From the NCBI GenBank assembly GCA_900756545.1, contig CAAEKO010000031.1, positions 4,414 through 68,413 on the forward strand: 64,000 bases of DNA. The letters are read 5' to 3'. Shown in pieces: positions 52,534 to 61,671 of the stretch. Made by a program: the position numbers and the translations under genes. The notes under the pieces are model-generated. The model was not told the DNA's origin and ran no database searches. It saw only the letters and a list, made by a program, of their open reading frames with translations. The number at the start of each line of letters is the position of its first letter. The stretch's first letter is position 1. The DNA comes from Clostridia bacterium. Lineage in GTDB: Bacteria; Bacillota; Clostridia; UBA1381.

Positions 52534-53597
52534 AATCTGCCATTTCCAAAATTGATACAAATTTCAAAATTTAAACTTCGCTCAAATTAGAGGATGTAAT
52601 TTTTCAGGACGCCCGCCGGAAACCGTTTAAAATCTACGGTCTATATCATCCCCGTCAGAAAACGCCTTTCAAACGGATGCCGGATGACATTGCAAACGCA
52701 GTAAACGAAGGGGTTGGCATTTTGAACCACAATACTGCCGGCGGCAGGGTACGCTTCCGCACCAATTCTGCCTATGTCGCCATTAAAGCAGTCATGCCAT
52801 TCATTTCTGTTATGCCGCACATGACGCTAACCAGAAGCACGGGATTTGATTTGTACATCGATCAAAACGGCAAAAGCACCTACTGTAAAACATTTATGCC
52901 ATCATTGGATATCAAGGATGGTTATGAATCTGTCATTAATTTCAGTGACAATCAGGAACGGGATTTAACCATTAACTTTCCGCTATACAGTGATGTCAGT
53001 AACCTGTTTATCGGCTTGCAGCAAGACGCAATCATAACAACCGGCGATGATTATCGCTATCCGCATCCCATTGTATATTATGGTTCTTCCATCACGCAGG
53101 GGGGCTGCGCTTCCAGACCGGTAACGTGTTATACCGCCATCATTTTCAGACATCTCAACTGCGACCATATCAATTTAGGCTTTGCCGGAAACGCCAAAGG
53201 TGAAGACCGTATGACAGATTATATCGCCGGTTTGACCATGTAAGCATTTGTATACGATTATGACCACAATGCACCCGATACAGAACACTTGGCCAAAACA
53301 CATGCGCGTATGTTTCAAAGAATCCGAAATGCGCAGCCGGATTTGCCCATTATAATTGTATCACGACCAGATTTTTATACAGAACTGCCAAGCGATATCC
53401 AACGGTGTCATGTCATTTATTCAACCTATATCAATGCCATCAACGCAGGAGCCAAACATGTCTATTATATTGACGAACAAAGCCTGTTCAAAGCCAAAAA
53501 CAGGGACAACTGCACCGTGGACGGCTGTCATCCAAACGACTTCGGCTTTATGCGCATGGCAGAAGTCATTGACCAGTGTATATCAGAGGTTTTATAA
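52530..53597 (+). pseudogene. SGNH/GDSL esterase with two in-frame TAA codons
   Basis: One continuous frame from GTG 52530 (overlapping the regulator stop) to 53597, interrupted by TAA at 52572-52574 and at 53241-53243. Before and after these the protein is well kept: YYGSSITQGGCASRPVTCYT (Ser block), GFAGNAKGE (Gly/Asn blocks) and DGCHPNDFGF (Asp-His). This set matches a family of carbohydrate esterases with an N-terminal jelly-roll. It would deacetylate pectin or xylan fragments. As it stands it can make only parts, for example from ATG 52677 to 53243, without the catalytic Asp-His. Confidence 0.85.
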
Positions 53598-53655
53598 AAA
53601 CCTTTCTTTCATCGAATGTTCGTAACAGCCTTTGTTTACAAAGGTTCAACTTGTC

Positions 53656-53686
53656 AAAAAAGTCCAGTTTACACTGGGCTTTTTTG
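53656..53686 (+). terminator. Terminator of the two-component/esterase operon
   Basis: Stem AAAAAAGTCCAGT / ACACTGGGCTTTTTT. The rest of 53598-53868 shows no gene. Confidence 0.85.
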
Positions 53687-53868
53687 TATGCAAATTATTT
53701 ACAGCAAACGCAACATAAAACATATTACAAAAACATGCGGAAATACGATATACTGTTTCCTGGTCAGCCCATGCGGGACAAAGCAAACAGACAGCCACTC
53801 TTCATGCGGTGTCATGATACGAAAACAGAAGGACATAGCAGCAGTCCTGTTTACCGATGTGATAAGGT

Positions 53869-54183
53869 TTATAAAATACGCAGCCAGTCGCGTCGCCCAT
53901 ACAGGACTCGCTCCACGGTCACACTGCGGGTATCCTCATCAATGCAAAAGAAAATGATATAATTTTTCACATTGATTTTCCGATACCCCAGTTTGCGCAG
54001 CCGCTCATCTAACACATACGCATATTTTTGCGGTATGGAAGAAAGCGCGGAAATGGCTGCAGCAATCTCATCTACCAGCTTGAGCGCTGCTTCTGCGGCA
54101 TACAATTCGCTTGAAATGTACCGTGCAATTTCCAAGATATCGCGCTCCGCTGAATCCGTGATACGAATGTCATACTCCGCCAT
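53869..54183 (-). CDS. RelE/ParE-family toxin
   Basis: A 104-residue protein of the ParE/RelE fold: YDIRITDSAERDILEIARYISSELY, then IAAAISALSSIPQKYAYVLDERLRKLGYRKINVKNYIIFF and the C-terminal VERVLYGRRDW. Such toxins block gyrase (ParE) or cut mRNA (RelE); the family cannot be told apart here. Its ATG overlaps the antitoxin stop by 14 bp. Both genes look intact. Confidence 0.9.
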   Translation of the reverse strand: MAEYDIRITDSAERDILEIARYISSELYAAEAALKLVDEIAAAISALSSIPQKYAYVLDERLRKLGYRKINVKNYIIFFCIDEDTRSVTVERVLYGRRDWLRIL

Positions 54184-54442
54184 TTGCGGCCTCCCTGCGG
54201 ATGTCAGCAATGGCATCTTGAAATGGGCGGGTGCGTCCTTCCTGAACAGCTTTACGGCCTTCGTCCAACAAGGCGTACAATTCCAATTTACCGCTGAGCA
54301 TTTCATATGCCTCAATGCTCATAACAGCCAGATCGCCCTGTCCATTTTTGGTAATGAAAATCGGTTCGCGTGTGTTGTGGCATTGTGCCGAGATTTCATT
54401 ATAGTTATTGCGCAAGTCTGTACTGGATTTAATATTTGGCAT
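54170..54442 (-). CDS. Phd/YefM-family antitoxin
   Basis: A 90-residue antitoxin: MPNIKSSTDLRNNYNEISAQ and PIFITKNGQGDLAVMSIEAYEML are the DNA-binding N-terminal fold; the C-terminal part should cover the toxin. ATG 54442 has AGGAGG 9 nt upstream; the earlier ATG at 54448 is too near it. The pair probably regulates its own promoter and may help retain this unstable region. Confidence 0.92.
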   Translation of the reverse strand: MPNIKSSTDLRNNYNEISAQCHNTREPIFITKNGQGDLAVMSIEAYEMLSGKLELYALLDEGRKAVQEGRTRPFQDAIADIRREAANGGV

Positions 54443-54735
54443 AACCATCAACCTCCTAAAGATATTATACACAAATTTCTTTAGAATAGCAACAGAAAAA
54501 TAAAATTTTATCATAAGGCTACCTGAACACGGTAACACCGACAGAAAGGAAGACACGAATGATTTATAAATACCATATCCGCAGCGTGCGAATTTTGAAA
54601 GATAGTCTACTCTCAAAATTTAAATTCCATCCCCCGCACCGTATTGTACTGTCCGTATAAATTGATGCAGCTCTATACCCTACGCCCACAGATAATATCC
54701 TCTGCATTAAAAATACCTGTCTCCATATTTATACT

Positions 54736-54918
54736 TCATATGTTATCATTGGCGACAATTTGCTTCGGCAGTTCTATTGCCAACGGATGTATACGGCTGA
54801 CACCTGCTATTAGCTGTTCAACATTTGCCCAGCCGTGCTCATCTAATTCATTGCCGGTCACCTCCGGTTTGTGACGGAAAATCAGGCTGATATATCGGCT
54901 TGTGTTGCGTAATGACAT
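54736..54918 (-). pseudogene. RNA 2'-phosphotransferase KptA, N-terminal fragment
   Basis: SLRNTSRYISLIFRHKPEVT, LDEHGWANVEQLI and HPLAIEL match the first 55 residues of KptA/Tpt1 (usually about 180 residues). It ends with a stop after NDNI, and the following DNA shows no more of the enzyme. The NAD-binding part is missing, so it is inactive. Confidence 0.8.
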
Positions 54919-55452
54919 CTAATCCCTTCTTCCTTCAACAAAAAATCTGACAATGATATCACTTTATCATATAATAATACGAACTGCTGTCCAATCATTT
55001 CATTTGCATGGTAATGCCCGAAAAAACCAATATTTAAAATTGCAGCGTCTTTTACCGCTTCAAGATAATCTGTCAGCTTGTCATGCTTATGTAACCCCCC
55101 GGCTGTATATGTCCTGAACGGAAGACGGTGCGCAATGCGTCAGTACGCAATCAATTGCATAACCACTTTTTTCAAGGTTGATAAGTCCTTCCGCCATTTT
55201 TTCTTCTGACGACAATTCTTCTTCCCACCACGAAACACGATTGATTCAATACAGCGCATATATTTATCAAGCTGTCGACGCTTTTCTTTAAAATCCGAAG
55301 CATTCGGGTCCAAGGATACCTGCACCAATATCATGCGAAGCCGCACCGCCGAAGTCACCGCAAATGATCAGGTAATCGCCGGAACCACAAGAAAAATGGT
55401 TACTGCTAAGCCTCTTGAATGCACCATGTGTGTCACCAGTAATATAAATCAT
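54882..55452 (-). pseudogene. Calcineurin-like metallophosphoesterase, multiply broken
   Basis: Starts at ATG 55452 with MIYITGDTHGAFKRL (first metal motif) and CGDFGG (second), then a deletion of the GNH segment, GAASHDIGAGIL, a frameshift to DPNASDFKEKRRQLDK, another to HKHDKLTDYLEAVKDAAILN, and finally GFFGHYHANEMI (last metal motif). The DNA up to the KptA start still codes, so the end is near 54882. At least three lesions. Confidence 0.85.
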
Positions 55453-55483
55453 TATGGATTCCCCTTCGCTGAATATAGCTTTC

Positions 55484-55750
55484 CTAATCGTTAATCTTGA
55501 TGCCATGCTCTTTTCTGCCCGGGCGGTGCGGCTGAGGGATGGCGTGCAGAGCATGGATAAAATTTTCTCCCAAATTCTTCTTATTGCGATATTTTTTCTG
55601 AGGTGTTGTGGTTAAGTCTTTTGAAATTTTATCTCTTTCTGAAATGTAGCTTTGCCTAAGTTTAATGGCTTCATCACGCCAATCTGCATATTCTGAGTAT
55701 GTTAGTTCGGAACCGGTTAGTTCATCCTCTGCCAGATCCTTGGCGCGATG
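55484..55750 (-). pseudogene. Unrecognised gene fragment
   Basis: An open minus-strand frame of about 88 codons without a start codon (LAEDELTGSELTYSEYADW ... LGENFIHALHAIPQPHRPG). It is Lys/Glu-rich and helical. It is followed directly by the metallophosphoesterase remnant and could be the truncated preceding gene of that operon. No family recognised. Confidence 0.35.
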
Positions 55751-55808
55751 CTATACATTTTGTTTGTTACAGCAATGGGCAGGTTAATAGGTCATAATCC
55801 GCTTGAAA

Positions 55809-57776
55809 TCATATGCTTTTATAAAAATAAATTTTTGCAGTACGCTTATCCGGAATATATATTTTTAATCCTTCTTCTATAAGTTCTTTTCCGCTTACGG
55901 TAAATTCACCGCCGTCAATATCCTCAAACAAATAATTATTGGTTTCATTTATTCCACCAAGAGAAAAGCTTGCTGTTTCATACGGCGAATTTTCACGCCT
56001 GAACACCTGAATAATGCCATCATTTTTCGACGGTCGGTCAAACTGCATAGCAGACCACGTATCAAGCTTATCTGAAAATTCGGTAAGCGGATAGAAATCC
56101 TCCGAAAAATACGGACGAACCTTTAAATATTCTTCAGTGTATTTTTTTATAAAATCTATTTTCTCTTTTGTATCACAGAAGTTTTCTCTTTCAGAAAAAG
56201 AATAATTTGTTGTCATAGATGAATCATATGCGCTTCTTATACGATATTCGTCATATTCTCTTCCCGATCCTGTTCCCGAATATGGCATCCAAGTATTGAA
56301 TGTCATATGGTGGCATTGCGATGCTTCAATATCATAATTCGCAGGGCACTGATAGTCACTTCTCCAAAGTGGCATACTACGGCGAAGGGTTTCTATATCA
56401 ATACGTCTGCCACCTGATGCACAGTTATCAATTATTAAACCCGGGAATTTTTTGAGTAAAGAGTCCCATAATTTATACATACCATTTATGTGCTTTATTT
56501 CCGAAATACCCTTTCTGTCAGCTTCATCGTTCTTTCGCCAATATTCAAGGGGCTCAAAATTGAAATCCTGTCTGTAGCAATCTATTTTTAAATCTTCAAT
56601 CAGATTTGATAATGTCTTAAAACAGTAATTCCATGCACTTTCATTTCCCAGATTCAGTAAATAATTATCATTATCTTCGTCACCGGGCAAAAGGAAATAT
56701 TCCGGATGTGCCAAAGTTATGGGGGTTGTGCGTATAACTCTTTCGGGTTCAAACCACAGCAAAAATTTCATACCTGCATCGTGAACAGCTTTTGAAACAT
56801 CCTTTAGTTTATTGGGATGAATTAAAGGACTGACTGTCCAGTCGCCGGTATGGCGTGCCCAATCACCTTCAAATTCATCGGGCGATGGTAGCGTGTCGGC
56901 TCCGTACCAGCCTGCATCCATCCATATGTATTCAAAAGGCAGGTTGTTCTTTTTTATTTGTTCAATTCTTTTAAGCACCGATTCGGTTTTCATTCCGCCC
57001 CATATACCGGCACAAAGCGGACCGTGTTTTTCAAGTCCCTCGGCTTCCATAAGCGAAAAATGTTCTTTTACCAAATTTCTCCATTTGTTATGAGAAGCTG
57101 TTACATCTCCCTTGTATGGCAGCATTACAACAGATGAGGTGCGAAATTTTTCGCCCGGCAATACTCTGAAATGTGTGTCTTCAATTTTTGATTTAAAGGT
57201 TATATCATCTTTTGTTCTTTCTATTTCACAGTTCCATTGTCCTGTCCAGCCGATAGCAAAAATATATCCTTTTCCGTTTTTGTGAATATTAAAAAAAGGG
57301 GCATTATTTTCGCTTGAGCGCCCTCCCGAGGCTGAATAAGCTTTTGTCTCACCCGGGTATATGTGGTTTATCCGATGATTACCCTTTAAGGTGTCTGCAT
57401 CCGAATAAAATTCATCCTTTGACCATGTGGAGCCTGTCGGCGCATAAACTTTTGTGGCAGTATTTGCGTCTGGGGAATACGCTTCCCATTTCTTTGGATT
57501 TTCGTGTTCTAAAGGCATCGTACAGCAGCAATCCCATAATTCAGATATTATTTCGGTAGGTGTGTTCGATATGCTTTCTATGTAATTTACCCATTCATAA
57601 GCGCCGGATTTTTCATATTTCTTTGCAATGTTGGTTACCTTGAGATCACCTTCGAAATAATATGTAGTAGTAAGAATGTCGTTATCCTCTGTCATTTCGG
57701 ATCTGTATTCCAAATCCCATACATTTTTACCTCCAAGCTTAAATGAAAATCTTTTGTTTCCTTTTAAAAAATCCAT
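55809..57776 (-). CDS. Alpha-galactosidase-like glycoside hydrolase (GH36/clan GH-D)
   Basis: A 655-residue cytosolic enzyme. N-terminal beta domain (1-250), then a TIM barrel: YIWMDAGWYG, FLLWFEPERV, and CYRQDFNFEP with the nucleophile Asp; IDNCASGGRRID and LWRSDYQCPAN (acid/base Asp) complete the clan D set. The C-terminal part is a small beta domain. Substrate is likely alpha-galactosides from plant cell wall or raffinose-type sugars. ATG 57776 with AGGAGG upstream; an upstream in-frame ATG (57821) overlaps the transporter remnant. Confidence 0.9.
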   Translation of the reverse strand: MDFLKGNKRFSFKLGGKNVWDLEYRSEMTEDNDILTTTYYFEGDLKVTNIAKKYEKSGAYEWVNYIESISNTPTEIISELWDCCCTMPLEHENPKKWEAYSPDANTATKVYAPTGSTWSKDEFYSDADTLKGNHRINHIYPGETKAYSASGGRSSENNAPFFNIHKNGKGYIFAIGWTGQWNCEIERTKDDITFKSKIEDTHFRVLPGEKFRTSSVVMLPYKGDVTASHNKWRNLVKEHFSLMEAEGLEKHGPLCAGIWGGMKTESVLKRIEQIKKNNLPFEYIWMDAGWYGADTLPSPDEFEGDWARHTGDWTVSPLIHPNKLKDVSKAVHDAGMKFLLWFEPERVIRTTPITLAHPEYFLLPGDEDNDNYLLNLGNESAWNYCFKTLSNLIEDLKIDCYRQDFNFEPLEYWRKNDEADRKGISEIKHINGMYKLWDSLLKKFPGLIIDNCASGGRRIDIETLRRSMPLWRSDYQCPANYDIEASQCHHMTFNTWMPYSGTGSGREYDEYRIRSAYDSSMTTNYSFSERENFCDTKEKIDFIKKYTEEYLKVRPYFSEDFYPLTEFSDKLDTWSAMQFDRPSKNDGIIQVFRRENSPYETASFSLGGINETNNYLFEDIDGGEFTVSGKELIEEGLKIYIPDKRTAKIYFYKSI

Positions 57777-57790
57777 TTTGGATCTCCTCC

Positions 57791-58662
57791 TTATAAAAAC
57801 ATAATTGTGCCTATAAAGCACAAAACTATACTTACAATTAAATTTTTTGACATCCGTTCTTTAAAGAAAATTACACCGGCTAATGACGATGCATCGATAC
57901 TGCCTCCGGTAATAAACGGATATAATACCGATGTCGGGAGTGAAGCTGCCCCCCAAAAAAGCTGCATTGAATATGAAATCCCCCCTGCCGCGGCTGATGC
58001 AACAATGATAGTCAATGCCATAGCTTCGGTCTTTTTTTCGTATTTCATTTCAATGCGTTTTCTTACCAATAAATATAATATTCCTGTAAGAACAAATTTT
58101 AAAATACCTCCGAGCAACACAAGATCTGTTGTGCTTACTTTGTAAAAGCCTGTTTCTACCTGATGAAGCTTTGAAGCGATACTTACAAAACCGTTTAAAA
58201 CAAATACCGCTATGCACATAATTATTTACTTTGGATTGACTTTTTCATTATCGTCATTAGATAACACCACCCCTGCCAGTATAAGTATAAGCGCCGCGGT
58301 TCTAAAAAGAGAAAACGGCTCATTCAAAAACAACAATCCAAAAACATAAGGCAAAACCATACCGCCACTCATCAAAAACAAGGTATGCATCGCCATAGTT
58401 CCCGATTTTAACAGTCTAAAGCCTATGATATTATAACACATTACAAGATCGTTTAACAGGACCGCCATTATAAAGGAATAAACCTAAAAATCCGTTTTAA
58501 ATCCGTTTATAACAAAAAAATAATTGCCGTAAATAAACCAAGAAGTGAATTAAATCCAAATCCGGCTGCCGGTGATGTCCCTTTTAATTTCTGATATATT
58601 TTGTTTAATGAAAAATCCACTGCTAAAAGTGTAGCTGCCACGACCAACATTAAATATTGCAC
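57791..58662 (-). pseudogene. EamA/DMT-family transporter with internal stops
   Basis: The N-half begins at GTG 58662 (MLVVAATLLAVDFSLNKIYQ) and reaches AIIFLL, then a TAA and a frameshift; helices 3-5 lie in 58226-58468; an in-frame TAA follows NPK; the C-half (57791-58219) has FVSIASKLHQ and TTDLVLLGGILKF to GVIFFKERMSKNLI. Together about 290 residues and ten helices, the usual DMT size. It lies directly upstream of the GH36 gene and was perhaps its sugar or metabolite transporter. Confidence 0.8.
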
Positions 58663-58724
58663 ATATAATCACCTACTTCACTTACATTTTATATAATTGT
58701 AACACATACTTTTTCATATTTCTA

Positions 58725-58754
58725 TTGATTTTTCACCAAAAAATATGGTATAAT
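58725..58754 (+). promoter_or_regulatory. Promoter of the AraC-type regulator
   Basis: TTGATT, 18-nt spacer, TATAAT, 21 nt before the ATG. It lies divergent from the transporter-GH36 genes. Confidence 0.65.
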
Positions 58755-58775
58755 CATCAAACGGGTGGTGGTTTT

Positions 58776-59597
58776 ATGAAAGTAAGCAACAACGAACATT
58801 TTGACAGTGTTAAACCCTTCAACTTTTCGGTTGCATATGTGGAACTATATGCTGACTCAGCCGAAAATGTAAATGATTCACACGTTCACGAAGAATGTGA
58901 AATATACGTAAACTTAAGTGGTGATGTATCTTTCATTGTAGAAAATAATATTTATCCAGTAAAACCGGGGGATATTATAATCACCCATCCCTACGAATAT
59001 CATCATTGCGTTTACCACAGCAACAAGTTGCATAAGCACTTCTGGATTTTATTTTCGTCATCAGGAAATGAATATCTGTACGATATTTTTTTTAATAGGA
59101 AATCAGGTAACTCAAATCACCTGTCCCTTTCGCCTGAAAATATCGAGGCACTTATCTCCGTTTGTTATGAAATGACCAAAAAAGAACCCTTGCAAATAAG
59201 GAAATATTATAATTTCTTCAAACTGATTAATATTTTACAAAATGCTGATATTATAAATGACAAAGAGATTAATTATCCGGCAGACACATTTTATGCCATT
59301 AAATATATTAACAGCCGCTTCAGTGAGACAATATCTGTAGGTGAAATAGCAAAAAGTGCTAACGTAAGTATTAATACATTGGAGCGTCATTTCAGGCAGA
59401 CACTGAACATTTCTCCGTCTGAATATTTAAAAAAGAAACGACTTGCAAATGCAACAAAGCTATTGTCAATGGGTTGCACAGTTAATGAAGCTTTATCTAA
59501 AAGCGGATTTTCCGATTATTCAAATTTTATAGCTCTTTTTAAAAAGACCTACGGAATAACACCGCTAAAATACAAGAAAAATAACCATAATCTATAG
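58776..59597 (+). CDS. AraC-family regulator with N-terminal cupin
   Basis: A 273-residue activator: cupin sugar-binding domain (HVHEECEIYVNLSGDVSFIV, PGDIIITHPYEYHHC) and a double HTH at the C-end (ISVGEIAKSANVSINTLERHFRQ, and TVNEALSKSGFSDYSNFIALFKKTYGITPLKYK). It is divergent from the GH36/transporter pair and most likely controls those. The ATG at 58776 follows GGGTGGTGG; a longer frame to 58725 overlaps the promoter. Confidence 0.9.
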   Translation: MKVSNNEHFDSVKPFNFSVAYVELYADSAENVNDSHVHEECEIYVNLSGDVSFIVENNIYPVKPGDIIITHPYEYHHCVYHSNKLHKHFWILFSSSGNEYLYDIFFNRKSGNSNHLSLSPENIEALISVCYEMTKKEPLQIRKYYNFFKLINILQNADIINDKEINYPADTFYAIKYINSRFSETISVGEIAKSANVSINTLERHFRQTLNISPSEYLKKKRLANATKLLSMGCTVNEALSKSGFSDYSNFIALFKKTYGITPLKYKKNNHNL

Positions 59598-59602
59598 CAA
59601 AA

Positions 59603-59644
59603 GAGCATGTCTCACAGTGAAAAATCACTTATTGAAACATGCTC
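59603..59644 (+). terminator. Hairpin after the AraC gene
   Basis: Stem GAGCATGT / ACATGCTC with a 26-nt loop that can fold itself; the T-tract is poor. Confidence 0.5.
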
Positions 59645-60285
59645 GTATTTATATGTCATTTCAAAGTTTTCCCGCTGTTGAGCCATTTGCAGCACTCGCT
59701 CTTCTGAAACCCGTGCCGTTTGATGCTTTATTGATGCTATTGAAAAATCTCTGCGAAATTGATGCCGAAATACCATAAAACATACGGAATTGAACTCGCC
59801 TTAAGTATAACATACATTTTGCGAAAATGCAAATTCATCTGCAACGAAATTGACCATTTTGAAAATGATAGAATGAAATAAATTCTCGTCTGAAATATTT
59901 AAACGCAACACAAAACGTTTTTGCGCCTATTAAGACAATATTTTTTCTGAACTTCCTTATCAAAATTTGACATGCATTGAACAAAGAGACAGCCCTCTGT
60001 GATATCGGCTGTGGTTTCGATTTTCAAAAACAAAACGCTCTCATCTGACTCATTTTTCTTCATGACATTCCAAGCATTCTAACACTTTTGTATGATAGCC
60101 TTAATCAATTTGCCAGCGATTTCGTTTCCGGTATCGTTTGTTTCATCACCCACCAGCTTGCGGTGTCAGGCTGCCCCTCTGCTTCATTTTTGCCGCCATA
60201 ACCATCCCATACCGCAAAAACCGATATAACGCCTGTAATCATCAGCAGAGAAACAGGCAAAAACGTTATTGAATTTTTTACCTAT
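59645..60285. other. No clear gene
   Basis: Many short relic frames. A minus-strand frame of 54 codons at 59899-60063 (MKKNESDESVLFLKIETTAD, then CLFVQCMSNF) is open, but its ribosome site is weak. Other stretches look like debris. Confidence 0.4.
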
Positions 60286-61325
60286 TTAGCGAATCTCCTT
60301 GCCAAACCATTTTTGTGTGCAATTCTCAACTGCCTTATATATTGCCATGTGACTATTCAATATAATGTCATATCGGTTTTCAAGCAACGCATAGTCACTC
60401 TCTCTGTTAACCACGCCCTGATCACTTTCGTACAATGTTGATATGCCTCCACAGCAAAAATGACAAGCATCCGTCTGCGTAAAGCTTCGCGTATCACCTT
60501 GGCAGGACTGCCGCACATTCGGAACAAACCAGCTCCCCGCCTGCTCAAGGGCCGGGATAGATAAGCTGCTCCTCAAGCTCAACAAGGCGCTCAGTATCGC
60601 ATTCCGGTTCGAACACAGCCGGAATCAGCGAACCACCGCCGCACCCGGCATGTCCATGAAAACTCAATACGAAATCAGGTGCATTCTCTGAGCAAATGCG
60701 CATTAAATGCTGTGTTTCCGGTGCCATTGGCACAAAAAAATTATCATGCATTAAATTGACACCGTCATCATTAAAATAGCCACCCATAAAGCTGACATAC
60801 TCTTTAATCGGGTGATATTTTTTGCAGTCCGGCCAATCACAAGTGGTACCATCCTTCCAAACCCCCTGTGCCAGACGGCGAAATTCACCAATCGTCATGC
60901 CTACCACGCTTTTAACACCCACACGCGTTCGACCATCCGGATTCATGCATGGAATCAGCATCAGATGAGCACGCTGCGGCCAGCTTGCCAACAGTTCATC
61001 CTTTTTCCTCACAAATCTGCCCCCGTTTCAAAGAGACTGATTAAATTCAGCATCAAGACTGTACGTTCAAATTCAGCGCCGTGCGTTGCAGCATATAGTA
61101 AAATACATGGCTGCGGATTTTTTTGTAAACCTCAAGCTACTTGGCACCCAACGCTGAGCTATAGTTTGCCAACTGCACGTGAGATGACGCCTCGCCATAC
61201 TCAACCATATAAATCGGTCGGTTTCCGGCAGAATAACCAATAATACTCACACGGCCACGCGTAACACTCTGCATAGCTGCTTCAATATCTTCCAAAGTGC
61301 TTTTCCAATAACTTGGTATTTCCAT
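60286..61325 (-). pseudogene. M14-family zinc carboxypeptidase, frameshifted
   Basis: Parts in order: RVSIIGYSAGNRPIYMVEYG (61137-61325), a frameshift, ATHGAEFERTVLMLNLISLF with the His and Glu zinc ligands (about 61030-61100), another frameshift, then PQRAHLMLIPCMNPDGRTRV and DFVLSFHGHAGCGGGS with the third His (60545-61012), a frameshift, and YDIILNSHMAIYKAVENC. At least three lesions. ATG 61325 with GAGAGGGG upstream. A peptidoglycan- or peptide-cleaving role is likely for the ancestor. Confidence 0.85.
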
Positions 61326-61330
61326 TCCGA

Positions 61331-61447
61331 TTATCCCCTCTCTGCACCGATCATAACGCTCTTAACAAGAAATTCTGCTTTATCACTTTCATAACGCTTA
61401 TTTAAAAATTTTAACTCATCTTCGCATCCGATAAACATATTTAGCAT
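61331..61447 (-). pseudogene. ATPase (DUF234-type) N-terminal relic
   Basis: MFIGCEDELKFLNKRYESDK matches the start of a family of stand-alone AAA ATPases (usual MFIGRExEL..LN..Y). It breaks off before the P-loop and is joined to unrelated DNA just before the M14 start. The rest of 61448-61671 has no gene. Confidence 0.55.
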
Positions 61448-61671
61448 CCTCTTTTGAAAATATAGTTTAGCTTTGACAAATTACTATTTAATCAACTAGA
61501 GCCTAGCATAGTTTTTCAAAAAAGTCAATGTTAAATTGTACGTCAAAAAAGCGGATATTTAAAAATTTCAGCACATTGACAAAAGGATATCACCTGCTCC
61601 CGAATAAGAGGCAGCATCTGTTTCATCTGTTTCCCGTTTTAACTTTTTACCCCATATTGACAAAGAGCCGT

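Noticed and set aside
59899..60063. 54-codon minus-strand gene
   Set aside because: Open frame with a weak ribosome site in a debris region; kept only as a note.
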